Part shown: positions 45,030 through 57,095 of the stretch, one piece after another
Layout: each line of letters opens with the position of its first letter
Numbering within the stretch: the first letter of the stretch is position 1
Source: Aegilops tauschii subsp. strangulata
Lineage: Eukaryota; Streptophyta; Magnoliopsida; Poales; Poaceae
DNA length: 64,000 nucleotides
Assembly: GCF_002575655.3 (NCBI RefSeq)
Contig: NC_053039.3
Span: 224,645,622-224,709,621, forward strand
Reading direction: 5' to 3'
Made by a program: the position numbers and the translations under genes
Notes under the pieces: generated by a model
Seen by the model: only the letters and a program-made list of their open reading frames with translations
What the model was told of the DNA's origin: nothing
The model's database searches: none

Positions 45030-46410
45030 CATGTTATCCCGTCCTGTATCATGAAACAAAGCCGATATGTAATATAATGCTTGCTTTTTTATTTAAAATT
45101 TTGCCTCCTGTGCGGACGTTTTATTAAATCTGAGACTTGGCCAGTCGTCGGCTTCAGCCCCCGCGTAGGTAGTACGGGGGTGTTTGGGTTGAAACCTAAA
45201 CACTCTTGATCCAAGAGTTTGGTCATTGAAGGAGGTGTTTAGCGCAGCGAACCAGGCAATCGGACTATGTGGCTTTATCACCCTCACTTAGCCATAGGAG
45301 TTTGACAATAGAAATGTAGGCGCAGCCCCTAGTTAGTATTTGTTAATCCGGACTAGGGTGTTGTAGACACCTGATCGGGTGGAGGCCGATCCGTCGCATA
45401 ATGCGGGAAAAAATCGCAAGAGATTTTAACCTCCGAATAGCTGACCAGCTCTCGCCGCATCATGACAGTCAGTTTTTGGCTTTCTCTACTGAGGTGTTTA
45501 CCCGGATAAACCAGAAACACAATCGCAGTAGTTCTCCCTTTACTACCCTAGCCGATATGACGGAACGTAAGGTAGCAAGCACAGGAGCCAGGCAACCCAA
45601 CTATTGACCAAAGACATGATTCGGAGCCGATGCATATAATGCTAAATTCGGGGTGCCGAACTATACTGTAAAAAGTGTTCGGACTTTGTTGCCGTAGTAT
45701 GGAGCGCAATGAAGCCCTTGGAAAATGAAAGCGTACCAAAGTGTACGGGTGCAATCGATAAGAATAGCGAAATAAAATAAAGTAGTAAGCGAGTGCCACA
45801 TAAGTTTGGGCCGCAAACTGTTTTCATTATAATTTGATTAATACGTCAAAGCGTATTTGTACAAATAATGCAAGAAGCAACATGGCTATTTAACATGCCA
45901 AAACCAAGGGGGGCTGCGTGCGGGTCCTGAAAACAGGTAGAGTGGTCGTCAAGAAGACCACCTTGAGATTCCCCCATACGTCTATGCTGCTTGCCGCCTT
46001 GGTATATCCATCCTTTGAAAGGATCGATGATCAGGCCGTCGTGAGGGGCCTGCGGAAAAGAAACCAAGAAAGGATAAAAGGAAAAGTATGTGTGCCCGGG
46101 GGAGGTCGAGCCGTATTATGGACCACAATCGAGTTGTGCCTCCGTCTTTTCCCATGGTATTTTGAGTGCGTAGTTATGTACGCGCGGTACGTACACCGCC
46201 ATTTGGTCGGGACTGAGACAGAAGCCGAATTGCTAGTCAAGCTCCTGACGAGCTGGACTGTCATGCTGCGGAGTAGTCCGGACTCGTTTAACAGTGTCCA
46301 GGAGCTTGGCCGCTGAATTAATGTTCTGCTTGATAAGGCTGCTCTATACTTCCGCTGCCAAGGCCGCGGTGTGCTCCTCGGTACGGAGGGAGCGTTCCGT
46401 GTTTCCATTG
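45030..46410. other. Non-coding centre of the two-sided element
   Basis: I find no reverse transcriptase, RNase H or integrase motif on either strand between the end of the antisense gene and the protease-like region. This is where pol would be expected. Confidence 0.6.
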
Positions 46411-46414
46411 ACTG

Positions 46415-46735
46415 TTATGACACCGCGTGGTCCGGCATCTTGAGTTTGAGATAGGCATAGTGTGGCACCGCATTGAATCGAGCAAATGCAGTTCGTCCGA
46501 GCAGTGCGTGATAGCCACTGTGGAAGGGGACGATATCGAAGATCAAGTCCTCGCTTCGGAAGTTGTCCGGGGATCCGAAGACGACTTCCAATGTGATTGA
46601 GCCCGTGCAGCGGGCCTCTACACCTGGTATTACTCCTTTAAAGGTAGTTTTGGTGGGCTTGATCCTTGATGGGTCGATGCCCATCTTGCGGACTGTATCC
46701 TGATAGAGCAGGTTGAGGCTGCTGCCACCGTCCAT
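46415..46735 (-). pseudogene. Retroelement aspartic protease-like region
   Basis: The frame begins MDGGSSLNLLYQDTVRKMG. DGGSS takes the place of the DTG/DSG catalytic triplet, as is usual for this plant gag-asp family. Later blocks are FKGVIPGVEARCTGSITLEV and the second-lobe motif HALLGRTAFARFNAVPHYAY. The upstream sense frame (46742-47345) carries RERKRTLRDVY and a His/Cys-containing linker (IHDTPDKPANHTNRNCW). It is joined by frame changes. Confidence 0.75.
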
Positions 46736-47475
46736 GAGGACTCATGTGAGGTGGAATCCATCAATGATTGGGTCGAGGACCATTGTGGTAGAACCTCCAT
46801 GACGGATACTGGTCGGATGGTCCCTGCGATCGAAAGTGATCGGGCAGGACGACCATGGGTTGAATTTTGGGGCGACTGGCTCTATCGCGTAGACGTCCCT
46901 GAGCGTGCGTTTGCGCTCCCTCTTGGGGATATGGGTAACGTATATCATGCTCACCGTTTTGACCTAGGGGGAAACTTCTTTTGTCCCCCTGTGTTCGGCG
47001 GACGGGGCTCCTCGTCGTCGTCTTCACTTTGCGACCCCTTCTCCTTGTTCTCGGTATTTAACTTACCGGCTTTTTTAAAGTCCCAACAATTTCTATTGGT
47101 ATGATTGGCTGGTTTATCGGGGGTGTCGTGGATCTGACATGGACGATCGAGTATGCGGTCCAAGCTGGATGAGCCCGAATTGTTTCTTTTAAATGGCTTC
47201 TTCCGCTGGCCAGAATTGGAGCCACTGAATCCGGCATTGACCGTCGTGTCATCGGTATTGTCACCGTTGCTTCGACGCTTGTGCCTGTTGCATCGGGGCT
47301 TGTCGTTGATATTTCTGGCTTCAAATGTGCCAAGTTTGCTTGCATTATTACTGCTACGGGCTAACAGCTATCTTCGCCCGCGCAAAAGCGGGTCATAAGT
47401 GTTGTGAGGCCTGCCGTGGACTTCGGCTTTTCTTGGCTGAGGTGTCGGGTGAGCCATTCGTCGCGGATGCTATGC

Positions 47476-48464
47476 TTAAAGGCCGCTAGGGCTTCGGCAT
47501 CCGGACAGTCGATGATCTGTTTTTTTAGTTAGGAACCTTGTCCAGAATTTCCTGGCCGACTCTCTGGGCTGTTGAACTATGTGACTTAAGTTATCGGCAT
47601 TCGGAGGTCGGACGTATGTACCTTGGAAGTTGTCGCGGAAGGCGTCTTCCAAGTCCTCCCAGCTGCCAATAGAGTTTTCTGGCAGGCTATTTAACCAGTG
47701 CCGAGCTGGTCCCTTGAGTTTCAGCGGGAGGTATTTGATGGCATGAAGATCATCACCCCGGGCCATATGAATATGGAGAAGAAAGTCCTCAATCCATACC
47801 GCGGGATCTGTTGTTCCATCATATGATTCGATATTCATGGGTTTAAACCCTTCTGGGAATTCGTGCTCCATTACTTCATCAGTGAAGCAGAGGGGGTGTG
47901 CAGCACCTCTATATCGGGCCAAGTCGCGTCGTAGCTCGGATGGAGTCCATCTGCGGTTTTCGGCCGGACGTGGTTATGCTTGTCGCGTCTGGCTAGATAG
48001 CCGTCGTCGCGCGTCGGGGCACGCTCCCGCGATCCATAGATCGATCTGGTCTGACCTGTTCTATTTTCCAGGTCCTGCCGCAGGTCATATGTATATCTCT
48101 GAGTTGTTGTGTCTCTACCTTTACGGCGAGGTGGTATGGGCTGGTGTTCGGCTTGAATTGTCGTTCTGTCCCGGCCACGTGGTGGTCGGCCAGCAGCGTT
48201 ACGCGCTGATGGTACGGGGTCCAGTGCCTCGTCGTCGAATTGGGGTAGAAGTTTACGCTTTGGGTAACTTTTGGTTGGGCACTCGAGGCCGTATTCCTCG
48301 GCTGCCAGGACGTTAGTCCACCTGTCGTTGAGTAGATCTTGATCAGCTTGAAGCTGCTGCTGCTTCTTTTTCAGGCTCCTTGCAGTGGCTATTAGCCGGC
48401 GCTTAAAGCGCTCCTGCTCGAGAGGTTCCTCAGGCACGATAAAGTCTTCGTTGCCGAGGCTCAC
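47476..48464 (-). pseudogene. Gypsy gag region
   Basis: The minus-strand sense frame has a charged N-terminal part (47871-48464) followed, after a frame change near 47900, by the gag core: FPEGFKPMNIESYDGTTDPA, WIEDFLLHIHMARGDD, LPLKLKGPARHWLNSLP and DLEDAFRDNFQGTYVRP. This is the Retrotrans_gag (PF03732) pattern. It is broken at about 47520 by a frame shift (TKK). Confidence 0.8.
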
Positions 48465-48557
48465 CTCATCCTCGGAGAGTGGAATATAATTGTTGTCCTC
48501 CGAGTCTTCGTTTACGGCCTGTTCGTCAAGGCTAACTTTCCCATCTTCCCGATCGTC

Positions 48558-49316
48558 CTACTCGGAGGTTGGCTCGACGGGTTCTTTTTCGTCTTCGGCG
48601 TCGTCCAGAGTATTATTGTCTCTCGTGTCGGTATTGCTGTCTTTTCCACAGCGTGATTTAGAGCGGCGCCGCTGACGTCGGCGCTTTGGTTGTATCTCAG
48701 GAGGTTTATCCTCAACTGGATTCTTCTCGTTATCGTTGTTACCCTCTTTGGGTGTATCCACCATGTACACGTCATACGAAGCGGTGGCCGTCCAGCGTCC
48801 GGTAAACGGCGGGTTTTGGGCCTGCTCCTCTCCGGCATCGTCGTCCATACCGTCGATGTCTTCGGAGCCGTAATCGAGCACGTCAGTTAAGTCCTCGACA
48901 GTGGCTATGAAGTGGGTGGTGGGTGGGACGTAAAATTCCCCGCTCTCGGCCCCTAGTCCGGGATGGGCGCAGTTCGGATGTTGCTCCTCTGTAATGACGA
49001 GGGATCGCATCAAGTCCAGAGCCTCGCTTAAAGGCGAGGTTTGGCCAGGGAGAAGAGAGTCCATGGAGTACGGCGGTAAGGGGACTGCTTGGCCAAGCTC
49101 ACACGATGCTGACTCCGAGGGTTCGGAGCCGGTGTCCGGAGAAGAGTCCGGCTTCATGATGGTTGCCAGCGACACTACTTCCTCCGGCTCTCCCGTACTG
49201 GGCTTAGTGACCGCAGATAGTCCGGCGGGCTCAGGAATCCCGTCTTCGGACCTGGCGATGCGCTCCGTCTCTAAGGCCAAAGCGGAGGTTGGGGTCATGA
49301 ACACTTGGAAGATCAA
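48558..49316 (-). CDS. N-terminal gag-region ORF of the two-sided element
   Basis: A 252-codon minus-strand frame, acidic and Ser/Glu/Pro-rich, ends with a basic stretch (QPKRRRQRRRSKSRCGKD) and then an acidic tail. It precedes the gag core and follows the primer-binding site by about 220 bases. I see no domain; it is probably the leader part of the element's gag polyprotein. Confidence 0.5.
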   Translation of the reverse strand: MIFQVFMTPTSALALETERIARSEDGIPEPAGLSAVTKPSTGEPEEVVSLATIMKPDSSPDTGSEPSESASCELGQAVPLPPYSMDSLLPGQTSPLSEALDLMRSLVITEEQHPNCAHPGLGAESGEFYVPPTTHFIATVEDLTDVLDYGSEDIDGMDDDAGEEQAQNPPFTGRWTATASYDVYMVDTPKEGNNDNEKNPVEDKPPEIQPKRRRQRRRSKSRCGKDSNTDTRDNNTLDDAEDEKEPVEPTSE

Positions 49317-49551
49317 GTCTCCCTGGATATCAGCGGCATAGTCCAGATTCCCAAAACTGATCTGGTGACCTGGGCGTAGCTATCGATCTACTCTAGACGA
49401 CCAAGCGAGTTGGCCCGCGGTGTGAAGCCGCCGAATACGAAGATCTAGCCGAGGAGAAAACCCTCCCCGAGGGCGGCATTGTTGTAGATGACTGATGGAG
49501 CCATCGAACCTACTGATGACGACACAGCAGAACTCCCAATGAAAGCACCAA

Positions 49552-50022
49552 TGTCGGTGTCAAAACTGGCGGATCTCGGGTAGGGGGTCCCGAACTTTGC
49601 GTCTAAGGTCGATGGTAACAGGAGACGGGGGACACAATGTTTACCCAGGTTTGGGCCCTCTCGATGGAGGTACTACCCTACTTCCTGCTTGATTGATCTT
49701 GATGAATATGAGGATTACAAGAGTTGATCTACCACGAGATCGTAATGGCTAAACCCTAGATGTCTAGCCTGTATGATTGTGATTCCCTCTACGAATTAAA
49801 CCCTCCAGTTTATATAGACACTGGAGGGGCCTAGGGTTATACAGAGTCGGTTTACAGAGGAAGGAATCTTCATATCCGAATGCCAAGCTTGCCTTCCACG
49901 CAAAGGAGAGTCCCATCTGGACACGGGAGGAAGTCTTCTGTCTTGTATCTTCATGGCCCATCAGTCCGGCCCACGTCACATAGGCCGGACGCCCGAGGAC
50001 CCCTTAATCTAGGACTCCCTCA
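49552..50022 (-). repeat. 5' LTR of the two-sided element
   Basis: Read on the minus strand it begins TGAGGGAGTCC and ends ACACCGACA, followed directly by the primer-binding-site candidate at 49551-49534. Confidence 0.9.
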
Positions 50023-51263
50023 GGTGCCACATCAAAGTTCTGCATATATATTAGGTATTCAAACATCACAACCACACATCTCCATACATGTGCTTGGCCC
50101 ACAAGCAAGCGATGGCGGTTGTCCTCTAGCACTCACTCACGGGGTTATCGGCGAGATGCTTCATCCATCTCTGTGTGCGCGCTTGGTCAATCACTTTGAC
50201 CGGTAGCGATAGAGGTTAATTTGACTTATAATTAGGAGGGGATTAAATTTTGGTTCGTCTTATACGGTATGGTTCATGCAACTATACTTCGAGTGCGTGT
50301 GTATGCACGAATCCCTCCCACCGGGTCGAAGTGGGGGGTGGGGGCGAGCACACGACGCGTCATGAACCAGATCTGTGTGGGGATTGTGTGGTTTTCGACG
50401 CATGCATGCGCCACATCCAAATGTTGTGCTTTTGGTATTCAAACATATATGCATGCATCAAGCATGTCCATACATATGTTTGGGCACATACATGCAGTGG
50501 TTGTCTTTGGACACTCTCCCTCGCTTGGTTATCATCGATGACCTATATATTCGTGGGCCCACGTGGACGTCCATGACCAACTACGCGAGAGAGGTTGCCA
50601 GGGTGGATTCTTCTTCTCTTGGTTCGTGTTACCGTATGGTCGTACGTCGATCATGGTGAGATTCGAGACCTAATTAAGTTTGTGGGCTCGCATACACATG
50701 AATCCCTATGTATAATAGTATACGCGTCGTGAACCCTCGCTCCATGTCGGGACTTTCCGGTTCCAAAAGCACGCTGCCACATCAAAGTTGTGCATTGGGT
50801 ATATTCAAACACCCCATGACACTTCATACATATGTTTGGGCCACATGCACGCAGTGGTTGTCTTCAGGCACTCCCTCGCGTGTTTAACGGCGACAAGCTA
50901 GCCTATTTTGTGGGGCCGCGTGTGGACGTACATGCATGACTTTGACCCAACAACAAGATGGGTTATATGACCAAGGTGGTGATCCTTGTTGGTCAGTCTT
51001 ACAATACGCCTTAGTGAGATGCCCCTCCCACCGACTCAAAGTGTGTGGGGGAGGGAACATATACTTCACACTAGATGAACCTCCATGGGGTCGGGGATGT
51101 CCTGTTAATTTGTGATGCACATGTGCCACATCAAATTTGTGATTTGGTTATTTAAGTATCACACCACATCATTTTCACACACACAAACACATATCGGGCC
51201 ACCCGCAGGTGTGGTTCGTATGTGGTCTCACCCATCTAACGCCAGAAGAACACATCTGTGGGT

Positions 51264-52677
51264 TGATAACCCACAAGTATAGGGGATCACAACAGTTTTC
51301 GAGGGTAGAGTATTCAACCCAAATTTATAGATTCGACATAAGGGGAGTCAAAGAATATTTGAAGGTATTAGCAGCTGATTTGTCAATTCAACCACACCTG
51401 GAGATTAATAATCTGCAGCAAGAAATCAGTAGCAAAGTAGTTTGATAGTTTTGATAATAGTAACAGTAGCAACAGTAACGGTAATAGTGATAGCAGTAAT
51501 TTTGTAGCAAGTGTAACAGTGATGATAGCAGTAGTAACTTAGCAGAAACAATATAGGATAAATTCGTAGGCATTGGATCGGTGACTTGTTGGATGATATT
51601 CATCATGAGACAGTTATAACCTAGGGCGATACGGGACTAGCTCCAGTTCATCGATATAATGTAGGCATGTATTCCGTAAATAGTCATACGTTCTTATGGA
51701 AAGAACTTGCATGACATCTTTTGTCCTACCCTCGTGTGGCAGTGGGGTCCATATTGGAAACTAAGGGATATTAAGGCCTCCTTTTAATAGAGAACCAGAA
51801 CAAAGCATTAACACATAGTGAATACATGAACTCCTCAAACCACGGTCATCACCGGGAGTGGGCCCGACTATTGTCACTCCGGGGTTGCCGGATCATAACA
51901 CGTAGTAGGTGACTATAACTTGCAAGATCGGATGTAAAACATGGATATAATGATGATAACATAAACGGTTTAGATCTGGTTTCATGGCACCCGGGCCCAA
52001 AGTGACAAGCATTAAGCATGGCAAAGTCATCGCAACATCAATCTAAGAACATAGTGGATACTAGGGATCAATCCCTAACAAAACTAACTCGATTACATGA
52101 TGAATCTCATCCAATTCCTCACCGACCAGCGAGCCTACAAAGGAATTACTCACTCCCTGTGGGGGAGCATCATGGAATTGGTGATGGAGAAGGGTTGGTG
52201 ATGACGAAGAACAAAGATCCCCCTCCCCGGAGCCCCAGACGGACTCCAGATCTGCCCTCCCGAGGAAGAACAGGGCTTGGCGGTCGCTCCGTCTCGTGGA
52301 TCACGATAATTCTTTCTCCCTGATTTTTTCTGGAAAAATAGGAATTTATAGCATTGGTTTCAGGGTCTGCGGGGCCACCAGGTGGGGACAACCCACCTGG
52401 GCGCGCCTGGTGAGGGGGGCGTGCCCTGGTGGGTCGTGCCCATCCAGGTGCCCCTCTCTGGCATGTCTTGGCTCCAGAAATTCTCTTTTATTGTATAAAA
52501 ATTCCTCGCAAAGTTTCGTTCCATTCCGAGAACTTTTATTTCTGCACAAAAACAACACCATGGTAGTTCTGCTGAAAACAGCGTCAGTCCGGGGTTAGTT
52601 TCATTCGAATCATGCAAATTAGAGTCCAAAACAAGAGGAAAAGCGTTAGGAAAAGTAGATACGTTGGAGACGTATCA
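51264..52677 (-). mobile_element. Gypsy 3' LTR (Fatima/Sabrina/WHAM group)
   Basis: On the plus strand it starts TGATAACCCACAAGTATAGG and ends TGGAGACGTATCA. On the minus strand it therefore begins TGATACGTCTCC. It is followed on the plus side by AACTCCCCCAAGCTTAAACC, whose complement is a polypurine tract (CTTGGGGGAG), so it is a 3' LTR. It is inserted in the last unit of the tandem array. Confidence 0.85.
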
Positions 52678-52918
52678 ACTCCCCCAAGCTTAAACCTTTG
52701 CTTGTCCTCAAGCAATTCAGTTGATAAACTAAAAGTGAAAAATAAAAACTTTTACAAACTCTTTTCCTCTTGTTTGCATAAATAAGCTTAAACAACACCT
52801 AGGTTTTCAGCCAACATTATAACTAACCATGCCGACAATAACTCTTAAAGATTATATTAACTCATATCAATGACATAATCAGCTAGCAAGCAATACTAAG
52901 GTATCCCAAATGGGAGAC
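52678..52918 (-). mobile_element. 3' internal end of the same Gypsy element
   Basis: Polypurine tract plus about 240 bases of untranslated internal sequence (CTTGTCCTCAAGCAATTCAG), cut by the Copia LTR at 52919. The remainder should lie beyond the nested elements, to the right of the window. Confidence 0.75.
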
Positions 52919-54651
52919 TGAAGGAAATATGCCCTGGAGGCAATAATAAAGTTGTTATTTTTTCCTTATATCATGATAAATGTTTATTATTCATGCTAGA
53001 ATTGTATTAATCGGAAACTTAGTACATGTGTGAATACATAGACAAAACAGAGTGTCCCTAGTATGCCTCTACTTGACTAGCTTGTTTATCAGAGATGGTT
53101 ATGTTTCCTAGCCATAGACATGTGTTGTCATTTGATGAACGGGATCACATCATTATAGAATGATCTGATGGACAAGACCCATCCGTTAGCTTAGCATTAT
53201 GATTGTTAAGTTTTATTGCTATTGCTTTCTTCATGACTTATACATGTTCCTCTGACTATGATATTATGCAACTCCCGAATGCCGGAGGAACACCTTGTGT
53301 GCTATCAAACGTCACAACATAACTGGGTGATTATAAAGATGCTCTACATGTGTCTCCGAAGGTGTTCGTTGGGTTGGCATAGATCAAGATTAGGATTTGT
53401 CACTCCGTGTATCGGAGAGGTATCTCTGGGCCCTCTCGGTAATGCACATCACTATGAGCCTTGCAAGCAATGTGACTAATGAGTTAGTCACGGGATGATG
53501 CATTATGGAACGAGTAAAATAGACTTGCCGGTAACGAGATTGAACTAGGTATGTTGATACGGACGATCGAATCTCGGGCAAGTAACATACCGATGACAAA
53601 GGGAACAACATATGTTATTATGCGATTTGACCGATAAAGATCTTCGTAGAATACGTAGGAGTCAATATGAGCATCTAGGTTCCGCTATTGGTTATTGACC
53701 GGAGATGTGTCTCGGTCATGTCTACATAGTTCTCGAACCCGCAGGGTCCGCACGCTTAACGTTCGATGACGATTTGTACTATGAGTTATGTGATTTGATG
53801 ACCGAAGTTGTTCGGAGTCCCGGATGAGATCACGGACATGATGAGGAGTCTCGAAATGGTCGAGAGGTAAAGATCGATATATTAGAAGGCTATATTCGGA
53901 CATCGGAAAGGTTCCGAGTGATTCGGGTATTTTTCGGAGTACCATGGAGTTATGGGAATTCACCGGGAGAAGTAATGGGCCTTATTGGGCCATACGGGAA
54001 AAGAGGAGGCAGGCCAAGGGGAGGTGGCGCCCCCCCATGGGTCCGAATTGGATGAGGGGAAGGGGCGGCGCCCCCCTTGCCTTTTCCTACTCCCTCTCTC
54101 TTTTCCTCTTTCCTTCTCACCTACTCCGAAAAGGAAAGGGATTCCTACTAGGACTTGGAAGTCCTAGTAGGACTCCATACTCTTGGCGCGCCCCTAGGGT
54201 GCCGGCCTCTCTCCCTCCCTCCTTTATATACGTGGGCAGGGGGCACCCCAAAGGCACACCAAGATTTGTCTTAGCCGTGTGCGGTGCCCCCTCCATAGTT
54301 ACACACCTCGGTCATATCGTCGTAGTGCTTAGGCGAAGCCCTGCGCCGGTAACTTCATCATCACCGTCACCATGCCGTCGTGCTGACGGAACTCTCCCTC
54401 GGCCTCAACTGGATCAAGAGTTCGAGGGACGTCATCGAGCTGAACGTGTGCTGAACGCGGAGGTGCCATACGTTCGGTGCTTGGATCGGTTGGATAATGA
54501 AGACGTTTGACTACATCAACCGCGTTACTAAACGCTTCCGCTTTCGGTCTACGAGGGTACGTGGACACACTCTCCCCGCTCGTTGCTATGCTTCTCCTAG
54601 ATAGATCTTGCATGATCGTAGGAAATTTTTGAAATACTATGTTCCCCAACA
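52919..54651 (+). repeat. 5' LTR (1,733 bp)
   Basis: It begins TGAAGGAAATATGCCCTGGA and ends ATGTTCCCCAACA. A TATATACGTGGGC box at 54225 is the likely promoter TATA, followed by the R/U5 region. Confidence 0.9.
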
Positions 54652-54652
54652 G

Positions 54653-54671
54653 TGGTATTAGAGCCAGGTCT
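54653..54671 (+). other. Primer-binding site, initiator tRNA-Met type
   Basis: GTGGTATTAGAGCCAGGTC follows the LTR by one base. It matches the usual TGGTATCAGAGC site with one C to T change. Confidence 0.85.
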
Positions 54672-56160
54672 ATGCGTAGATGTTATATGCACGAGTAGAA
54701 CACAAAGTGTTGTGGGCGATAATAGTCATACTGCTTACCAGCATCTCATACTTTGATTCGGCGGTATTGTTGGATGAAGCGGCCCAGACCGACATTACTT
54801 GACCGCGTTCATGAGACTGGTTCTACCGCCGTGCCTCGCACACAGGTGGCTAGTGGGTGCCTGTTTCTCCAGCTTTAGTTGAATCGAGTGTGACTTTGCA
54901 CGGTCTTTGTTGAAGGTTAAAACAGCACACTTGATGAAAAATCGTTATGGTTTTGATGCGTAGGTAAGAATGGTTCTTGCTAAGCCCATAGTATCCATGT
55001 AAAACTTGCAACAACAAAGTAGAGGACGTCTAACTTGTGATGTGATATGGTCAAGACATGATGATATATAATTTTTTGTATGAGATGATCATGTTTTGTA
55101 ACAGTTATCGGCAACTGGCAGGAGCCAAATGGTTGTCGCTTTATTGTATGAAATGCAATCGCCATGTAATTGCTTTACTTTATCACTAAGTGGTAGCGAT
55201 AGTCGTGGAAGCAATAGTTGGTGAGACGACAACGATGCTTCGATGGAGATCAAGGTATCAAGCCGGTGACGATGGTGATCATGATGGTGCTTTGGAGATG
55301 GAGATCAAAGGCACAAGATGATGATGGCCATATCATATCACTTATTTTGATTGCATGTGATGTTTATCTTTTATGCATCTTATTTTGCTTAGTACAGCGG
55401 TAGCATTATAAGATGATCTCTCACTAAATTTCAAGGTATAAGTGTTCTCCCTGAGTATGCACCATTGCGATAGTACTTCGTGGTGAGACATCACGTGATG
55501 ATCGGGTGTGATAAGCTCTACGTTCACATACAACGGGTGCAAGCCAGTTTTGCACATGCAAAATACTCGGGTTAAACTTGACGAGCCTAGCATATGCAGA
55601 TATGGCCTCGGAACACTGAGACCGAAAGGTCGGGCGTGAATCATATAGTAGATATGATCAACATAGTGATGTTCACCATTGAAAACTACTCCATCTCACG
55701 TGATGATTGGACATGGTTTAGTTGATATGGATCACGTGATCATTTAGATGACTAGAGGGATGTCTATCTAAGTGGGAGTTCTTAAGTAATATGATTAACT
55801 GAACTTTAATTTATCATCAACTTAGTCCTGATAGTATTTGCATATCTATGTTGTATATCAATAGCTCGTGTATAGCTCCCCTGTTTTATTTTTAGATATG
55901 TTCCTAGAGAAAACTAAGTTGAAAGATGATAGTAGCAATGATGCGGACTAGGTCCGTGATCTGAGGATTATCCTCATTGCTGCATAGAAGTATTATATCC
56001 TTGATGCACCGCTAGGTGACGGACCTATTGCAGGAGCAGATGCAGACGTTATGAACATTTCACAAGCTCAGTATGATGACTACTTGATAGTTTAGTGCAC
56101 CATGCTTTACTGCTTAGAACCGGGACTTCAAACACGTTTTGAATGCCACAGAGCATATGA
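54672..56160 (+). other. Copia leader and degraded start of gag
   Basis: This is mostly untranslated leader. Degraded gag start text is recognisable from about 55890 (GATATGTTCCTAGAGAAAAC) and 56020 (CTAGGTGACGGACC), with stops in every frame. Confidence 0.6.
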
Positions 56161-56172
56161 GATGTTCAAGAG

Positions 56173-56670
56173 ATGAAATTGATATTTCAGTCTCATGCCC
56201 ATGTCAAGAGGTATGAGACCTCTGACAAGTACTTTGCCTACAAGATGGAGGAGAATAGCTCAACGAGTGAGCATGTGCTCAGAATGTCTGAGTACTACAA
56301 TCACTTGAATCAAGTGGGAGTTAATCTTCTCGATAAGATAGTGATTGATAGAGTTCTCTAGTCACTATCACCAAGTTACTAGAACTTCGTGATGAACTAT
56401 AATATGCAAAGGATAATGGAAACGATTCCCAAGCTCTTCGCGATGCTGAAATCGGCGAAGGTAGAAATCAAGAAAAAGCATCAAGTATTGATGGTTAACA
56501 AGACCACTAGTTTCTAGATAAAGGGCAAGGGAAAGAAAGGGAAACTTCAAAAGGAATGACAAGAAAGTTTCCACTCCCATGAAGAAGCCCAAAGCTAGAC
56601 CCAAGCCTGAAACTGAGTGCTTCTACTGCAAAGGAAATGGTCACTGGAAGTGGAACTGCCCTAGATAATT
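56173..56670 (+). pseudogene. Copia gag with zinc knuckle
   Basis: The frame has MKLIFQSHAHVKRYETSDKY and MEENSSTSEHVLRMSE, then stops at 56359. After a frame change the zinc knuckle CFYCKGNGHWKWNCP is complete (CCHC), unlike in the other Copia copy. Confidence 0.8.
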
Positions 56671-56917
56671 GGCGGATAAGAAGGATGGCAAAGTGAACAA
56701 AGGTATATTGGATATACATGTTATTGATGTGTACTTTACTAGTGTTTATAGCAACCCCTCAGTATTCGATACTGGTTCAGTTGCTAAGAGTAGTAACTCG
56801 AAACAGGAGTTGGAAAATAAACAGAGACTAGTTAAGGGAGAGGTGATGATGTGTGTTGGAAGTGATTCCAAGGTTAATAAGATCACCATCGCACAGTCCC
56901 TTTACCTTCGGGATTAG
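56669..56917 (+). pseudogene. Copia protease region
   Basis: The active-site block reads VFDTGSVAKSSN, keeping the DTG triplet. The frame ends at the TAG after QSLYLRD, a stop shared with the other copy (31755). Confidence 0.75.
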
Positions 56918-57095
56918 TGTTGAACCTGAAATAAATGTTATTTCGTGTTTGCGTTGAGCATGAATATGATTGGATCATGTTTATTGCAAAACGGTTATTC
57001 ATTTAAGTCAAAGAATAATTGTTGTTCTATTTACATGAATAAAACCTTCTATGGTCATACACTCAATATAAATGGTTTATTGAATCTCGATCGTA

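Larger units (their letters stand above)
40901..50022 (-). mobile_element. Complete two-sided Gypsy-type element (9,122 bp)
   Basis: Two 471 bp LTRs (40901-41371 and 49552-50022, TGTCGGTGTC...GACTCCCTCA on the plus strand) flank the element. Target duplication is GGTGT at the left and GGTGC at the right (one C/T change). The orientation is minus: a polypurine tract (CAGGGGCTAC) abuts the left LTR and a primer-binding-site candidate (TTGGTGCTTTCATTGGG) follows the right LTR. Sense coding has gag and a protease-like region only. An antisense plus-strand gene of the 'putative gypsy type transposon' family occupies 41906-45022. No reverse transcriptase or integrase is visible, so it must have depended on another element. 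Confidence 0.85.
40136..51262 (+). repeat. Tandem array, period ~310-385 bp, split by a retroelement
   Basis: Units contain, in order, GCCACATCAAAGTTGTGCAT, GGTATTCAAACATCAC, TTTGGGCCACATGCACGCAG, GGTTGTC, CACTC(A/C)CTCGCG, TGGGCCC(G/A)CG(A/T)GG, ACTTTGACC and CGTCATGAACC, then GTGTGGGGACTTTTCGGTTTC. Unit starts are near 40591, 50026, 50410, 50770 and 51124, with a partial unit from 40140. Counting without the inserted element (40901-50022 plus 5 bp) gives spacings of about 308, 384, 360 and 354. I do not recognise the family and see no reading frame shared by the units. Confidence 0.65.
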
